DNA of 64,000 nucleotides from Porodaedalea pini. Taxonomy: Eukaryota > Basidiomycota > Agaricomycetes > Hymenochaetales > Hymenochaetaceae. This document shows positions 47,804 to 60,000 of the stretch, piece by piece. The DNA is taken from positions 1,302,001-1,366,000 of the forward strand of contig NBAY01000004.1 in NCBI GenBank assembly GCA_002794775.1. Reading direction: 5' to 3'. The notes under the pieces were generated by a model that made no database searches, was not told where the DNA came from, and saw only the letters and a program-made list of their open reading frames with translations. Positions within the stretch are counted from its first letter, which is position 1; the number at the start of each line of letters is the position of its first letter. A program made the position numbers and the translations under genes.

Positions 47804-50800
47804 TTACCCCCCCTTCAAGGTTGGGCGTCCCGACCAACCATGATCGCGGTCGTCAGGTTCAGTGTCAACGAAGAGCGGACGGAGTCGTTGACGAGGGATG
47901 TCGAGTTTCCGAGGTGCACCGGGATGTTTGAGGTAGAACTCAGCAATCGCCTCCTTCGCGTTCTCGCTGAAGTCCGTCTCAGGCTGCCAAGTAGGTTCAT
48001 TGTAGCCGACCCACTTGACAAGGTACTGTAGTTTCCCTCGGTGCAGACGTGAGTCTAAGACTTCCTCGAGTTCGTACTCCTCCTCGTTGTCGACGATGTC
48101 TGGCGGCGGCGGCGGCGGTTGCTTCTGGCTTTCAAAGGATGGTTCGACGGCGGGTTTCAACAGGGCTTCGTTGAAGACAGGGTGGACCTTTTTCCATCGC
48201 TTCGGGAGTTTGAGCTTGTACGCGCTCGCTCCTACCTTGTCGACTACGTCAAAGGGGCCGTACCATTTGTCTGCGAGTTTCTTTGTCGGCGAGTCCGTAC
48301 TGATGTTTCGCCCATCAAGGAAGACCTTGTCTCCAGCCTTGTACTCCACCGAAGCTCCTGCTGTCCGGTCATGGTATTGCTTCATGTCCTCTGCTGCCTT
48401 GACTAGGTTGTCCTTAGCAACGCGATGAGTCTCCTTGATGTGCTTTGCGAATTCTTCCGCTGACATGTTAGCAGATGAGGTTCGCGTCGTGTCGAAGCTC
48501 AAGGGGTGACGTCCTGTGTTCGCATAGAAGGGGGACATCTTCGTTGCTGAGTGTTCACGGTTGTTGTATGCGAACTCTGCGAGGGGGAGCCAGTCCTTCC
48601 AGTCTGATTGCCGATGGTTAATGAAGAGTCGAAGGTACTGTTCGAGCTCTTGGTTAACGCGTTCCGTTTGACCATCCGTCTGTGGATGGTACGCTGTCGA
48701 CGGGTTGCCTTCAATGTGCAGAAGTTTGTACAGCTCCTTCATCATCGACACATCGAACTGCGTGCCTCGGTCATGGATGATCTTCTTTGGTAGGCCATGG
48801 AGGCGGAAGACGTGGTTGCGGTACAGCTGGGCCATGCCTTCTGCTGACAGCCTCGTCATCGTTGGGATTGCGTGCATCTGCTTCGAGAACCTATCCACGA
48901 AGACGCAGATCGCGTTGCGTCCCTTGGAGTCTGGGAGCTCTCCGATTAGGTCGACCGTAACAATTTCCCAGGGTCCTTCAGGGACAGCGTTTGGATGGAG
49001 CGGTCTAGACCTCGACGTTCTTAAGGCTTTTGTCCGTTGACAACGGTCGCATCCTCGGACGTATGCTCGGACGTCAGAGAACATCGATGCCCACCAGAAA
49101 TCGCGACGGACGAGCTCTACTGTCTTCGACGCTCCCGGATGACCAGCCAGAACCAAGTCGTGGCACTCCCGCAACACGGCCTCCTTTATTGTCGATGGAA
49201 CATACACCTTGCCTTTCATTCGCCACAACTCGGCGACCTTCACCAAACCCGTAGGCCTCTCCGACTCGTCCTGCGCCCTCTGCGCTTCACCTACTCGTTC
49301 CATCACCTCGTCGCGCGATGTCCGCACCACTCCACGGTTCAACCACTTATCCTTGATGAACACGACCCCATCATTGTCATCCTTCCCCTGATTGTAGCCC
49401 GCCATGCGCGATAGTAGGTCTGCCTTGCCCATCGTCTTGCCTGACTTGTGTTCGAGGTGGAAGTCGAATTCTTCAAGTTCAGTCCGCCAGCGAGCTTGGC
49501 GATAGCTCAGCTTCTGCGCCGACCTGAAGTAGGTGAGGTTGGCGTGGTCGGACCAGATTTCAATCTTGTGGCGAGCGCCAAGGAGGTATTGCTGCCACTC
49601 CTTGAGCGCCGAAACGATCGCGAGCATCTCCTTGTCGTAGATCTCGTAGTTTCGTTCTGCCGGTTCAAGTGCCTCTGACCTGTAGGCGATCACCCTCCAC
49701 TTCCCTTCCTGCTTCTGCAACAACACACCACCGAGTGCAAAGTTCGACGAGTCCGCTTCTACGTGGAAGGGGCCCTCGTCATTGGCGATGGCTAGGACTG
49801 GAGGTGAGCAGAGATGTTGTCTCAGCTCCTCGAACGCTTCCTGCTGTTCGGTCTCCCATACCCAGTCCTTCTTGCCCGTTAACGACGTCAACGGTCGGAC
49901 CACCTTGCTGTAGTCCTTAATAAACCATCTCAGCCAGTTTCCCATGCCGAGGAACTGTTGCAGCTCCTTGAGGTTCCGTGGGACTGGCCAGTTCGCAATC
50001 GCCTCCGTCTTTGCCGGGTCAGCCCTGATCTCACCATTGCCGATGATGTGGCCGAGGTATTTGACGACCTTGGCATCAAACTCGCACTTCTCCGGCTTCA
50101 GGTACAGGCCATTTTCTCGGAGGATCTGGAGTACGCGCCTCGACGTGTCAATATGCTCCTCGATGGTTTCCGAGAGGATCAGGATGTCGTCGAGGTATAC
50201 GATGATCAAGTTCGCATAGATTAGGTCCTTAAAGATGTGGTTGACAAAGGCCTGGAATGTGGCCGGCGCGTTGCAAAGACCAAAAAACATGACCGTCGGT
50301 TCGAAGAGGCCCATGTTCGTGCGAAACGCTGCCTTCCATTCGTCACCCTCGCGGATCCGGATATTGTAGTACCCCCAGCGAAGGTCAAGCTTAGTGATGT
50401 ACTTCGCTTTCTTGACCTTGTCGACGAGTTCGTCAATGAGAGGGAGGGGATACTTGTTCTTGATCGTACTGTCATTGAGCTTACGGTAATCCTGGATCGG
50501 GCGTAGCGATTTGTCGGCCTTCTTAATGAAGAAGAAGGGTGATGCCATGGGCGATATCGACCGTCGAATGCGACCCGACTTCAGATTTTCATCAAGGAAG
50601 TCCTTGAGTGACTGCTGCTCAGTTGGCGTGAGCGGGTAGATCTTACAGTCGCTCGGTTTGAAGTCGGGCTTCAAGTCAATGACATGGTCCCAGGGTCGGT
50701 GTTCCGGCAGCTTCTCGAAACCTTTTTCGCTGAAAACGTCGGCGTAGTCGTTGAGGTATGCGGGCCAGGACGCCTTGTCCATTCGCATCTCACTCACCCT

Positions 50801-51433
50801 CCTCATCTGCTCCACCACCTTCTTCACCTTGCCTAGGTCCTCCACCGGCTCTCTCTCGATTGCACATTCTTCTGGACAGCGGGTGAATTCGATCGAACCC
50901 GTTTTCCAGTCGACCTCCGGATTGTGACGTCGAAGCCAGTCGTATCCTAGGAAGATGTTTGACGACGCTAGGGACGTTACCGCAAGGACAATCCTCTCCT
51001 GGTGACGGCCGATCATGAGCTCGACGTCAACGTACTCCTCGATCAATCCGGCCTCATTGTGCGTGCCATCGGCGTTGAGCACCGCGAGGGGTCGAATGTA
51101 GCGTTTCGTTTCCAACCCGTACCTCTCAACGAACCTGACGTCGATGCAGGATCCCGTGCATCCCGAATCCACAAGGGCATGCGCATCTACCTCTCTCGCC
51201 TCACCCACTATTTCATGCTCAACGGTCAGGAGAAGGTCCAGCTGGCGTCCGCCAGTTCCTCTCACGAACAGTTGCTCGTACTCTTCATCTTTGTTCACAC
51301 CGGTGGGGACTTCGTAATCGGGAAAACCATCGACGTCGTTTGCATCTATGTATTGTACAGACGGTTGGTTATATTTTAGCGAATCCAGATTCGAAGTCCC
51401 TTGTTCTTCTCGGTCAGTCGCCCCGATGGCTAC
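47804..51433 (-). CDS. pol: Gypsy A Pol polyprotein (protease-RT-RNase H-integrase-chromodomain)
   Basis: Open frame overlapping the gag stop in the -1 phase, with no ATG near its start, so expression by -1 frameshifting is likely. In order: retropepsin (HALVDSGCTGSCID, about 51180); reverse transcriptase (KIYPLTPTEQQSLKDFLDE, KLDLRWGYYNIRIREGDEWK, catalytic IVYLDDILIL at about 50175); RNase H ([35 protein letters not shown]); integrase HHCC zinc region (ECHDLVLAGHPG..CDRCQRTKA) and DDE core (VTVDLIGELPD, HDRGTQFDV, AYHPQTDGQTERVNQELEQY); and a C-terminal chromodomain (LQYLVKWVGYNEPTWQPE). Chromodomain and domain order place it among Ty3/gypsy chromoviruses. About 1,200 residues, no internal stops. 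Confidence 0.93.
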   Translation of the reverse strand, partial: VAIGATDREEQGTSNLDSLKYNQPSVQYIDANDVDGFPDYEVPTGVNKDEEYEQLFVRGTGGRQLDLLLTVEHEIVGEAREVDAHALVDSGCTGSCIDVRFVERYGLETKRYIRPLAVLNADGTHNEAGLIEEYVDVELMIGRHQERIVLAVTSLASSNIFLGYDWLRRHNPEVDWKTGSIEFTRCPEECAIEREPVEDLGKVKKVVEQMRRVSEMRMDKASWPAYLNDYADVFSEKGFEKLPEHRPWDHVIDLKPDFKPSDCKIYPLTPTEQQSLKDFLDENLKSGRIRRSISPMASPFFFIKKADKSLRPIQDYRKLNDSTIKNKYPLPLIDELVDKVKKAKYITKLDLRWGYYNIRIREGDEWKAAFRTNMGLFEPTVMFFGLCNAPATFQAFVNHIFKDLIYANLIIVYLDDILILSETIEEHIDTSRRVLQILRENGLYLKPEKCEFDAKVVKYLGHIIGNGEIRADPAKTEAIANWPVPRNLKELQQFLGMGNWLRWFIKDYSKVVRPLTSLTGKKDWVWETEQQEAFEELRQHLCSPPVLAIANDEGPFHVEADSSNFALGGVLLQKQEGKWRVIAYRSEALEPAERNYEIYDKEMLAIVSALKEWQQYLLGARHKIEIWSDHANLTYFRSAQKLSYRQARWRTELEEFDFHLEHKSGKTMGKADLLSRMAGYNQGKDDNDGVVFIKDKWLNRGVVRTSRDEVMERVGEAQRAQDESERPTGLVKVAELWRMKGKVYVPSTIKEAVLRECHDLVLAGHPGASKTVELVRRDFWWASMFSDVRAYVRGCDRCQRTKALRTSRSRPLHPNAVPEGPWEIVTVDLIGELPDSKGRNAICVFVDRFSKQMHAIPTMTRLSAEGMAQLYRNHVFRLHGLPKKIIHDRGTQFDVSMMKELYKLLHIEGNPSTAYHPQTDGQTERVNQELEQYLRLFINHRQSDWKDWLPLAEFAYNNREHSATKMSPFYANTGRHPLSFDTTRTSSANMSAEEFAKHIKETHRVAKDNLVKAAEDMKQYHDRTAGASVEYKAGDKVFLDGRNISTDSPTKKLADKWYGPFDVVDKVGASAYKLKLPKRWKKVHPVFNEALLKPAVEPSFESQKQPPPPPPDIVDNEEEYELEEVLDSRLHRGKLQYLVKWVGYNEPTWQPETDFSENAKEAIAEFYLKHPGAPRKLDIPRQRLRPLFVDTEPDDRDHGWSGRPTLKGG

Positions 51434-52497
51434 GCCTGACCACTCGCAAAACCCTGCGAGTCGATGACCTCTTCGTCATTGTCTTCTTCCTCCACATAGT
51501 CCTCCACCGTCGACCTTCGAGTGTCCACGACTTCCTCGAATGCCGACTCCTTCATCGCGCCGAGCTCGTCAGCGATGAGGCGGCGCTCGCCCGGTGCCAT
51601 CAGTTCCAACATACGCTGGATGATCGGCTTCACCTGCGGACATTTGTCCTTAAAGTGCCCCAGTCCGCCGCAAATCCAGCACGCGTGCTTTCGTTGCGCC
51701 TCATTCATCGAGACGTCCATCGGTTGGCCGGCACCTCCGAAAGTGATGCCCGTCGCGTCACGCTTATCGGCGTGCGGGGCTGCTACCTGTTGGCGTGCAG
51801 GAGGTCCTTGTCGGGGCGTCAGACGGGGCGTGAACGGCAATGTACGACCTCGTTGGATGGCGCGAATCTGCTGTTCGCCCCGATCAATCTCAATGGCCTT
51901 CTTTTTCCATGCCTCATACGTTGTTGGCACGGGCGTCGACCTCAACACGCCGCGGACCACCTCGATGTTCATCGCACGTTGCAAGCGGTCACAAATGACA
52001 CCTTCGTCCTTCAGCTCCGCTGCCTTGATGATCACGTCGAGGTCCTGGAAGAACTGGTCGGCGGAGAGGTCCTTCTGGATCTTGTCTCGGAACTTCTTCA
52101 GCGCCTTCTCCTTCCTGTTCGGATCATCGAAGGAGGCATCCAGTCGTTCCTGGAACTTGGCCCAGTCGTCCGTAAAGCTCACGACGCCATTCATTGTGAA
52201 TTCCTGGACGTAGTTTTGCGCCCACGTCGACGCGTTGCCACCCTTGAGGTAAGAGAGGGCGACATAGATCTTGCTCGATGACGAGGGATACCTCGTGGGG
52301 TTCGCCGAGACAAAGAGTAGGACTTCGCGCTTGAAGTCGAGGTAGTCATCGCCGCCAGCGAATTCGCGTGGCCGGGCGACGTCAATCGAGGGAGCTGGAG
52401 CTTGGGCTGCAGGGGCGTTCGTTGCTGCTCGGGTGAAGGCGGCAGCTACGATCGCTGCGATCTCTTGTTGCTGCCTTTGAGTGAAACCTTCAGCCAT
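51430..52497 (-). CDS. gag: Gypsy A Gag protein
   Basis: 355 residues from ATG 52497 (MAEGFTQRQQQEIAAIVAAA) to TAG 51430-51432. The capsid-type region reads YLDFKREVLLFVSANPTRYP .. SYLKGGNASTWAQNYVQEF. A CCHC zinc knuckle CWICGGLGHFKDKC follows near 51670, then an acidic tail (DYVEEEDNDEEVID). It packages the element RNA in virus-like particles. The pol frame begins in the -1 phase at the stop codon. Confidence 0.92.
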   Translation of the reverse strand: MAEGFTQRQQQEIAAIVAAAFTRAATNAPAAQAPAPSIDVARPREFAGGDDYLDFKREVLLFVSANPTRYPSSSSKIYVALSYLKGGNASTWAQNYVQEFTMNGVVSFTDDWAKFQERLDASFDDPNRKEKALKKFRDKIQKDLSADQFFQDLDVIIKAAELKDEGVICDRLQRAMNIEVVRGVLRSTPVPTTYEAWKKKAIEIDRGEQQIRAIQRGRTLPFTPRLTPRQGPPARQQVAAPHADKRDATGITFGGAGQPMDVSMNEAQRKHACWICGGLGHFKDKCPQVKPIIQRMLELMAPGERRLIADELGAMKESAFEEVVDTRRSTVEDYVEEEDNDEEVIDSQGFASGQA

Positions 52498-53283
52498 CGC
52501 TGGTACGGGCGTATGTGTCAGGCACTCAGGGGGTGTCGGCGGTGACGAGTCTCTACAGGGTGTACGATAGCCTCCTGGTTCGCTTGGGAGGACGACCGAC
52601 GATGTCGAGACTGTCGGTGATGATGGTGCACGGGGAGGTCGAGGCGCCCAACGAGTTCGCTCGCCGGAAGATGGGTCAGTCGAGTACCAGGCGTGCCTAG
52701 TGTCGCTCCACCAGAGATTATGGGTGACGTGGTTTCTGTCGTCCGCTACGTACGATTGGCGTTCCGCGTCGTAGCATGAAGAAGAGGGGAAAGCCCGCTG
52801 TTGCTCCTCGGTGAGATCTATCTTGACTACGTCGGGGGGGAACAGGTAGGGGCTGGTTGTCCGGATGTATGTTACGCTGACGAAGGACAGGTTCGTCGGC
52901 GAGTTTGATGACCAAACGGAAGGAGGCGACCGAGATCACAATTGACAACGACGTTGACGACTGTACACGGTGTGTTACCCACGTCCAGGTCAGATGGTTC
53001 CTCCACCAAAGAGAAAGACGGAGGGCCAGGGTGGGAGAGGGTTTCCCAATTAGGACGTCAGGTCCTTCAAGGTCGAGTAGGCGCCCGAATGCGGTAAGAG
53101 TCGGGGAAAGTCGGATTACTTAATACACGAACGTTCGAAAACGCCCGGGCAGGGTTGAGGGTTGTCGTTCAGGGGATTTACACATCAAGTCCGTCGAGGG
53201 GAGCGCTCCTCTAGACCGAGTGAAGGCGAGTCGGCAGCGACGACGTACGCTGGGGATGAGCCTGGGTGGCGGTTCTGCTTTTA

Positions 53284-53696
53284 TGTTAGGCGGGAGTCTG
53301 GGAGACGACTCGGACTGGGCAGGCCTCGGCTGACTGTTGTCTGGGACGTGCTATACTCGAGCGTAGACTCGGGACACGCTTACTCAGGCTAGGTCGTCGC
53401 GGAGGTAAGAGGATTAATACAAGTCTAAACTAATACAAGGGGGACGAGTCTCACCTAGGTCGTCGCGGAGGTAAGAGGAAAAGCAGAACAAGGAGTTCAT
53501 GCGATTCCTGAGACCTTATATAGCGACGACCGTGAGACTATATTACCTAACATTACATAATGAGTGGGAATGGAACAAATGAAGGCAGTGTGGGAATGAT
53601 TGTGTAAGATGGGTAAATATAATGAAAAGGACGGATATAATAAAGGAAATGGTAAAAGGGAAAATAAAGGAAAAGGTGAAAGTTCAGGTTCTAACA
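53284..53696 (-). repeat. 5' LTR of gypsy A
   Basis: 413 bp, near-identical to 47391-47803. The expected primer-binding site would lie just inside it, at about 53265-53283 on the minus strand (taaaagcagaaccgccacc); the tRNA was not assigned. About 790 bp separate it from the gag ATG, a long leader. Confidence 0.9.
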
Positions 53697-54806
53697 GTTC
53701 TGTGGACAATGAGAGGAACCTTCTAAGTGTAGTGTAGCCAAGGGTCTACTCAATCAAAGTCAATCCCTATTCAACTTGGGACAAATCCTCAACCCAATAT
53801 GGGGTGGACACATTATTCAACCAAGGAGGATATTACACAGTGATAGTTATAGATGTAGAGGTAGAGGTCAGAAGTAGCAGTGTTCTATAAACCTATGAAA
53901 GCAATAGAGAATGGGTATCTGGGGTACTAGTTACTCAGCCTTATATAGCCTACTGAATTTCTAATTTCTTTATGTTCTGTCCAACCAGATGCCCTTCCAT
54001 CTCCTTCCTATGTTTCCGGTGGCCGCAGCACTTTGCTACTGCAGTGGGAATATTTGCACATGCACTCCATCCAATGGTTTGCTTGTATTTTGCAATTTAG
54101 ACTGTGGGCATGAGTCATGTGATGTCACAACCTGTGTGCTTGGGTGAGTACATCACTGATTTGATAGTTGGGCTCCCACATTCTCCACATGCTTTGGTTT
54201 AATTAACTTCCTGCTTCTCCTGTGTGCTTTTATATCAGGGCTTTGCTTCTCTGGCTTCTCAAAGCGATATCCTTGGCTGTGGCACTGTGCAGCCTATCAG
54301 GTGGCATTGCTGTGCTCAGGTGGTCATTCCTCCCATTCAAATCTATTGGGGATAACCATGTGGACCTATGAGTTATTCTTGGGTCACCATTCAGTGTCAG
54401 GTCCACTTGGTGTTAGAGCTGCTCCACCAAGACATGTCTCCATTGTGAATGGTAGGTCATGTACTCTCAGGGCTAGAGTGATCTTGAATGTTCTCCTCCC
54501 TGACACATGCTCGCATTCATATAGTGTAATTATACCTTGATGCTTTATGTCTCTGAGGTATGCCTAACAGTGCTTGAGTGCTGTCGTTATATGTATTGGT
54601 ATGTCATTCCCTTGTACCAGACTCAGAGTAGATATTCATATCATCATTTTGCAGTTCCTGCATTCTTTGTGTGGCTCCTTATTATATTGGATGACTGTAT
54701 CCCATTTGTAGTTCTCCATGCCACATTCTTCTTTACTGATGTGGACTTTATATGTCTTGGCATCTCGATAGTAGATTGCCTGTCCTGTTTCAAAGTATGG
54801 GGATTG

Positions 54807-55231
54807 TGTTAGGACTCGAACTATCTCTTTCCTTTTATTTTCCCTTTTATCATTTCTTTTCTTTTAATTGTGCCTTTTTATTATATTTTACCATCCTTCA
54901 ATCATTTCCCACACCCTCTTGCACCTGACCTTCATTCATTCCATTCTGTTCCTTTATGTAATCTTAGATAATATAGTCTCATGGTCACTACTATAAGAGA
55001 TTTCAGGAATCGCATGAACTCCTTGTTCTACTTTTCCTCTTACCTCCACGATGACCTAGGTGAGACTCATCCCCCCTGTACTAGTTTAGACTTATATTAA
55101 TCCTCTTACCTCCATGACGACCTAGCCTGAGTACAGCATGTCTCAAGTCCCCAGTTGAGTATAGCACGTCCCAGACGACAGTCAGCTGAGGCCTGCCCAG
55201 TCCGAGTCATCTCCTGGACTCCTGCCTAACA
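54807..55231 (+). repeat. 5' LTR of gypsy B
   Basis: 425 bp, begins TGTTAGGACTCGAAC, ends GACTCCTGCCTAACA. The internal region starts taaaagtagaaccccaccc, the counterpart of gypsy A's inner edge. Confidence 0.9.
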
Positions 55232-56001
55232 TAAAAGTAGAACCCCACCCAGGCTCATCCCCAGCATATGTTGTCACTGTCGACTTGCCTTCACTCGGTC
55301 TAGAGGAGCACTCCCCTTGACGGACTTAACATGTAAACCCCCTAAATGACAACTCTCAACCCTGCCTAGATGTTTTCAGATGTTCATGTATTATGTAAAC
55401 TTTCCAACCGACTTACTGCATTTGGACGCCAACTTGACCTTGGATGAGTTGCTGCCTCGATTAAGAAATCCTCTTCCACCCTGGCACTTCAAATTAGCCT
55501 TTGGTGGAGCACGCACTTGACATGGACGTGGGCAACTAGATGAGTACAAGCTTTGATGACACTATCGTTTGTGATCTCACTCAGTTCCTACCACCTTGTC
55601 ATCAACTTTGCCAACAAACCCGTTCAATGTTGGCATAACCCCAGATTGAATGAACAACCGATCCCTGTTCCCCTACCATCTTAGACAAGATAGATATCAC
55701 TGAGGAACAGTGTTGAGCCCTCCCTGCATCGGCACATTGGGATCCAGATTGACCAAGCTACGTTACAATTAATAATAGCGGCATTGTACATGACATCTGG
55801 TACAGTGACATCAACAAACATTGGTACTCAACAACTGCAGACGGAAAGAGAGCCAGGTGGTCCCCAGCCATCCCACCATCACCAGCACCATCAGCAACCA
55901 CCATCGCCTTACCACCGATCCCAGGTCCTTACTGCAAAACCCATAGGGATCTGTCACTATTGACCCCCCCTGAACCTTCAACTCCTACACCCGAACCAGC
56001 C

Positions 56002-57066
56002 ATGTCGATGGGAGGCTTCAGCTAACAACAGCTGGAGCAGATTGCAGCCATTGTCGTGGGCACCTTTACTCATCAAGCGATGCATGCCCCTGCCCCTCAG
56101 GCTCCCTCGATCGATGTTGCCCGACTATATGAATTTGCTGGTGGCAATGACTACCTCGACTTCAGACGTGAAGTCACTCTCTTTGTCTCAGCAAACCCTA
56201 CGAAGTACCCCTCATTGTCGAGCAAGATCTACCTCACCCTTTCCTACCTCAAGGGTGGCAACGCATTGACGTGGGTGCAAAACTACATCAAAGAATTCAC
56301 AATGAATGGTGTTGTAAGTTTCACAGACAGCTGGACCAGGTTCCAGGAATGACTGGATGCCTCATTTGATGATCTGAATCAGAAGGAGAAAGCCTTAGTG
56401 CTCTTCTGAACCCAGGTCCAGAAGGACCTCTCCACCGATGAGTTTTTCCAGAAGCTCAACATGATCATCATGATGGTAGGTTTGATGGATGATGCTGTGA
56501 TCTGTGATTGCCTGAAGCGTGTGATGAACATCAAGGTGGTCCATGGAGTGTTGAGGTCAACACCAGTCCCAACAAAGTACAATGACTAGAAGAAGAAGGC
56601 CATCAAGATCAATCAGGGTGAACAACAGATCTGGGCCATCCAACGAGGTTGTGCATTTCTGCCCCCACCACACCCACAGAAGCAGCAGGCACCACCTCCT
56701 CACTGTCCGATTGCAGCCCCCCACATTGACAAGTGTGACGCAACTGGAGTCACCTTTGGAGGCACTGGCCAACTAATGGATGTCTCGATGAACGAGGCGC
56801 AATGATGATGAGCATGCTGGATCTGTGGCCAGCTGGGTCACTTTAAGGACAAGTGCCCACAGGGAAAGATGATTGTGCAGTACATGCTGCAGATGATGGC
56901 ACCAGGCGAGCATCACCTCCTTGCCGACAAACTGGGTGCAATGAAGGAGTTGGCATTCGAGGAAGTTGTAGACACTCAAAGGTTGACTGTGGAGAATTAT
57001 GTGGAGGAGGAAGGCAATGATGAAGAGGTCGTCAACTTGCAGGATTTTGCGAGTGGTCAGGCATAG
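56002..57066 (+). pseudogene. Gypsy B gag remnant
   Basis: Starts ATG 56002 and hits an in-frame TAA after six codons. Gag similarity continues (YLDFRREVTLFVSANPTKYP; SYLKGGNALTWVQNYIKEF), with further stops near 56350, 56407 and 56590. The zinc knuckle survives as CWICGQLGHFKDKCPQ near 56820. Ends TAG 57064-57066. Confidence 0.85.
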
Positions 57067-60000
57067 CCATCGGGGCGACTGACTGAGAAGAACAAGGGAC
57101 TTTGAATCTGGATCCGATAAAATATAGTCAACCATCTATACAATACCTAGATGCAAACAACGTCGATGACTTTTCCGATTATGAAGCCCCCACCGATGTA
57201 AATGAAGACAAAGAGCATGAGCAACTGTTCATGAGAGGAACTGGTGGATGCCAGCTGGACCTTCTCCTGACCATCAATCATGGAGTAGCAGGTGAAGTGA
57301 GAGACATGGATGCGCATGCTCTTGTGGATTCGGGGTGCACAGGGTTGTGTATCAACATAGGGTTTGTCGAACGATATGGCTTGGAGATGAAATGCTACAT
57401 TCGTCCCCTCACAGTACTCAATGCTGACAGCACACACAATGAGGCCAGCTTGATCAAAGAATACGTCGACATCGAACTAATCATCGGACATCATAAAGAA
57501 AGGATTGTGCTTGTAGTGATATCACTTGCTTTGTTGAACATCTTCCTTGGTTATGATTAGTTATGATGACACAACCTGGAAGTCGACTGGGAGATGGGTT
57601 TGATTGAATTCACCCACTGTCCAGAAGAATGTGCAATCAAGAAGGAGGCGGTAGAAGAGATGAGGAGGGTGAGAGAAGTGCGAATGGACAAGATGTCCTG
57701 GCCTGCATATCTCAACAACTATGCCAATGTCTTCTTGGAGAAGGGATTCGAGAAACTACCAGAACACCGCCCATAGGACCATGTCATCAACCTGAAACCT
57801 GACTTTAAGCCTAGTGACTGCAAGATCTATCTGCTAACGCCAATAGAGCAACAGTTGCTCAAGGACTTCCTCGATGAAAATTTGAAGTCTGGTCACATCT
57901 GACGGTCAATATCCCCCATGGCATCCCCATTTTTCTTCATTAAGAAAGCCAACAAATTGTTACGTCCGATCCAGGATTACTGTAAGCTCAATGAAGGTAC
58001 AATCAAGAACAAATACCCCCTCCCCCTCATCGATGAGCTTGTCGACAAGGTCAAGAAAGTGAAGTTCATCACTAAGCTTGACCTTCATTGGGGGTACTAC
58101 AATATCTGGATCCATGAGGGCAACAAGTAGAAGGCGGCTTTCTGCACGAACATGGGCCTCTTCGAACTGACGGTCATATTCTTTGGTCTTTGCAATGCAC
58201 CGGCAATGTTCCAGGCTTTTGTCAATCATATCTTCAAGGACCTGATCTATGCAAACTTAATCATCATTTACCTTGACGACATCCTCATCCTCTTGGAAAC
58301 TATTGAGGAACATATTGACACATTGAGGCATGTTCTTCAGATCCTGTGAGAGAACAGCCTGTACTTGAAGCTAGAAAAATGCAAGTTTGATGCCAAGGTT
58401 GTCAAGTACCTCAGCCACATCATTGGCAATGGCAAGGTCAAGGCTGACCCAGCAAAGACGGAAGCGATCACTAGCTGGCCTGTTCCACGAAACCTCAAGG
58501 AACTGCAACAGTTCCTCAGAATGGGCAACTGGCTAAGGTGATTCATCAAGGACTATAGCAAGGTAGTCCTACTGCTGACGTCGCTAATGGGCAAGAGGGG
58601 CTGAGTATGAGAGACTGAACAGCAGGAAGCATTCGAGGAGCTGAAGTGTCATCTCAGCTTACCTCCAGTCCTGGCAATCACCAACGACGAGGGCCCTTTC
58701 TGTGTAGAGGCAGACTTGTCAAACTTTGCGCTTGGAGGCATGTTGTTACAGAAGCAGAAAGGCAAATAGAGGGTCATAGCCTACAGGTCAGAGGCACTCC
58801 TGCCAGTGGAATGAAACTATGAGATCTATGACAAGGAGATGCTCACGATTGTTTCAGCACTCAAGGAGTGGAGACAGTACCTTCTTGGTGCCCATCACAA
58901 GATCAAGATCTGATCTGACCATGCCAACCTCACATATTTCAGGTCAGTGCAGAAGCTGAGCTATTGTCAAGCTCACTGGCAAACAGAGCTCAAGGAGTTT
59001 GACTTCTACCTCAAGCACAAATCGAGAAAGATGATGGGCAAGGTAGACCTGCTGTCGCACAACGTAGGATACAATGAAGGCAAAGATGACAATGACAGTG
59101 TCGTCTTCATCAAAGAGAAGTGGTTGAATTGTGGGGTGCTGAGGATGTCATGTGATGAGGTGTTGAACCGAGTGGGTGAAGCGCAGAGGGTGCAGAATGA
59201 GTCAGAGAGGCCGACAGGTATGACGGAGGTCAATGGGATATGGTGAATGAAGGGAAAAGTCTATGTGCTATCAGCGATCAAGGAGGCCGTGTTGCGGGAG
59301 TGTCATGACTCTGTACTAACTGGGCATCCGGGAGTGTCAAAAATGGTGGAGCTCATCTGTCGAGACTTCTGGTGGGCATCGATGTTCTCTGACATCCAAG
59401 TGTATGTCCGAGGATGTGATTGCTGTCAGCAAACGAAGGCTCTGAGGGCGTCAAGATCAAGGCCACTCCATCTGAATGCAGTTCCTGAAGGTCCTTGGGA
59501 AATCGTCATGGTTGATCTCATCAGAGAGCTTCCAGACTCGAAAGGACATAACACGATCTGTGTTTTTGTGGACAGATTCTCAAAACAGATGCACGTGATC
59601 CCAACAATGACAAAACTGTCAGTGGAAGGTATGGTGTAACTATACCGTGACCACATCTTCCGCCTCCATGACCTACCAAAGAAAATCATCCATGACCAAG
59701 GCATGCAATTTGACGCATCAATGATGAAGGAACTGTACAAACTCCTGCACATCGAAGGCAACCCATCAACAGTGTATCATCTGCAGACAGACGGTCAAAT
59801 GGAACAAGTCAACCAGGAGCTCGAACAGTATCTTCAGCTCTTCGTTAACCATTGGCAATCAGACTGGAAGGACTGGCTCCCCCTCGCAGAGTTCGCATAC
59901 AACAACCACGAACACTCGGCGACAAAGATGTCCCCCTTCTACGCGAACACAGGATGCCACCCCATGGGCTTTGATACAATGCAAACCTCCTCTGCCAACA

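Larger units (their letters stand above)
47391..53696 (-). mobile_element. Ty3/gypsy chromovirus A, apparently intact (6,306 bp)
   Basis: Identical-length LTRs of 413 bp (47391-47803 and 53284-53696) with TG..CA ends and a 5-bp duplication GTTCT (47386-47390, 53697-53701). Gag and pol are uninterrupted on the minus strand. A polypurine tract (AAGGGGGGG) abuts the 3' LTR and overlaps the last pol codons. The LTRs differ at about four noticed positions, all C/T or G/A, so the insertion is young. It lies within the 1.73-kb solo LTR. Confidence 0.93.

Noticed and set aside
54301..54812. Open frames of 79-91 codons between the gypsy elements
   Set aside because: They lie in the 1.73-kb LTR-like unit, with low-complexity hydrophobic content and no recognisable protein.
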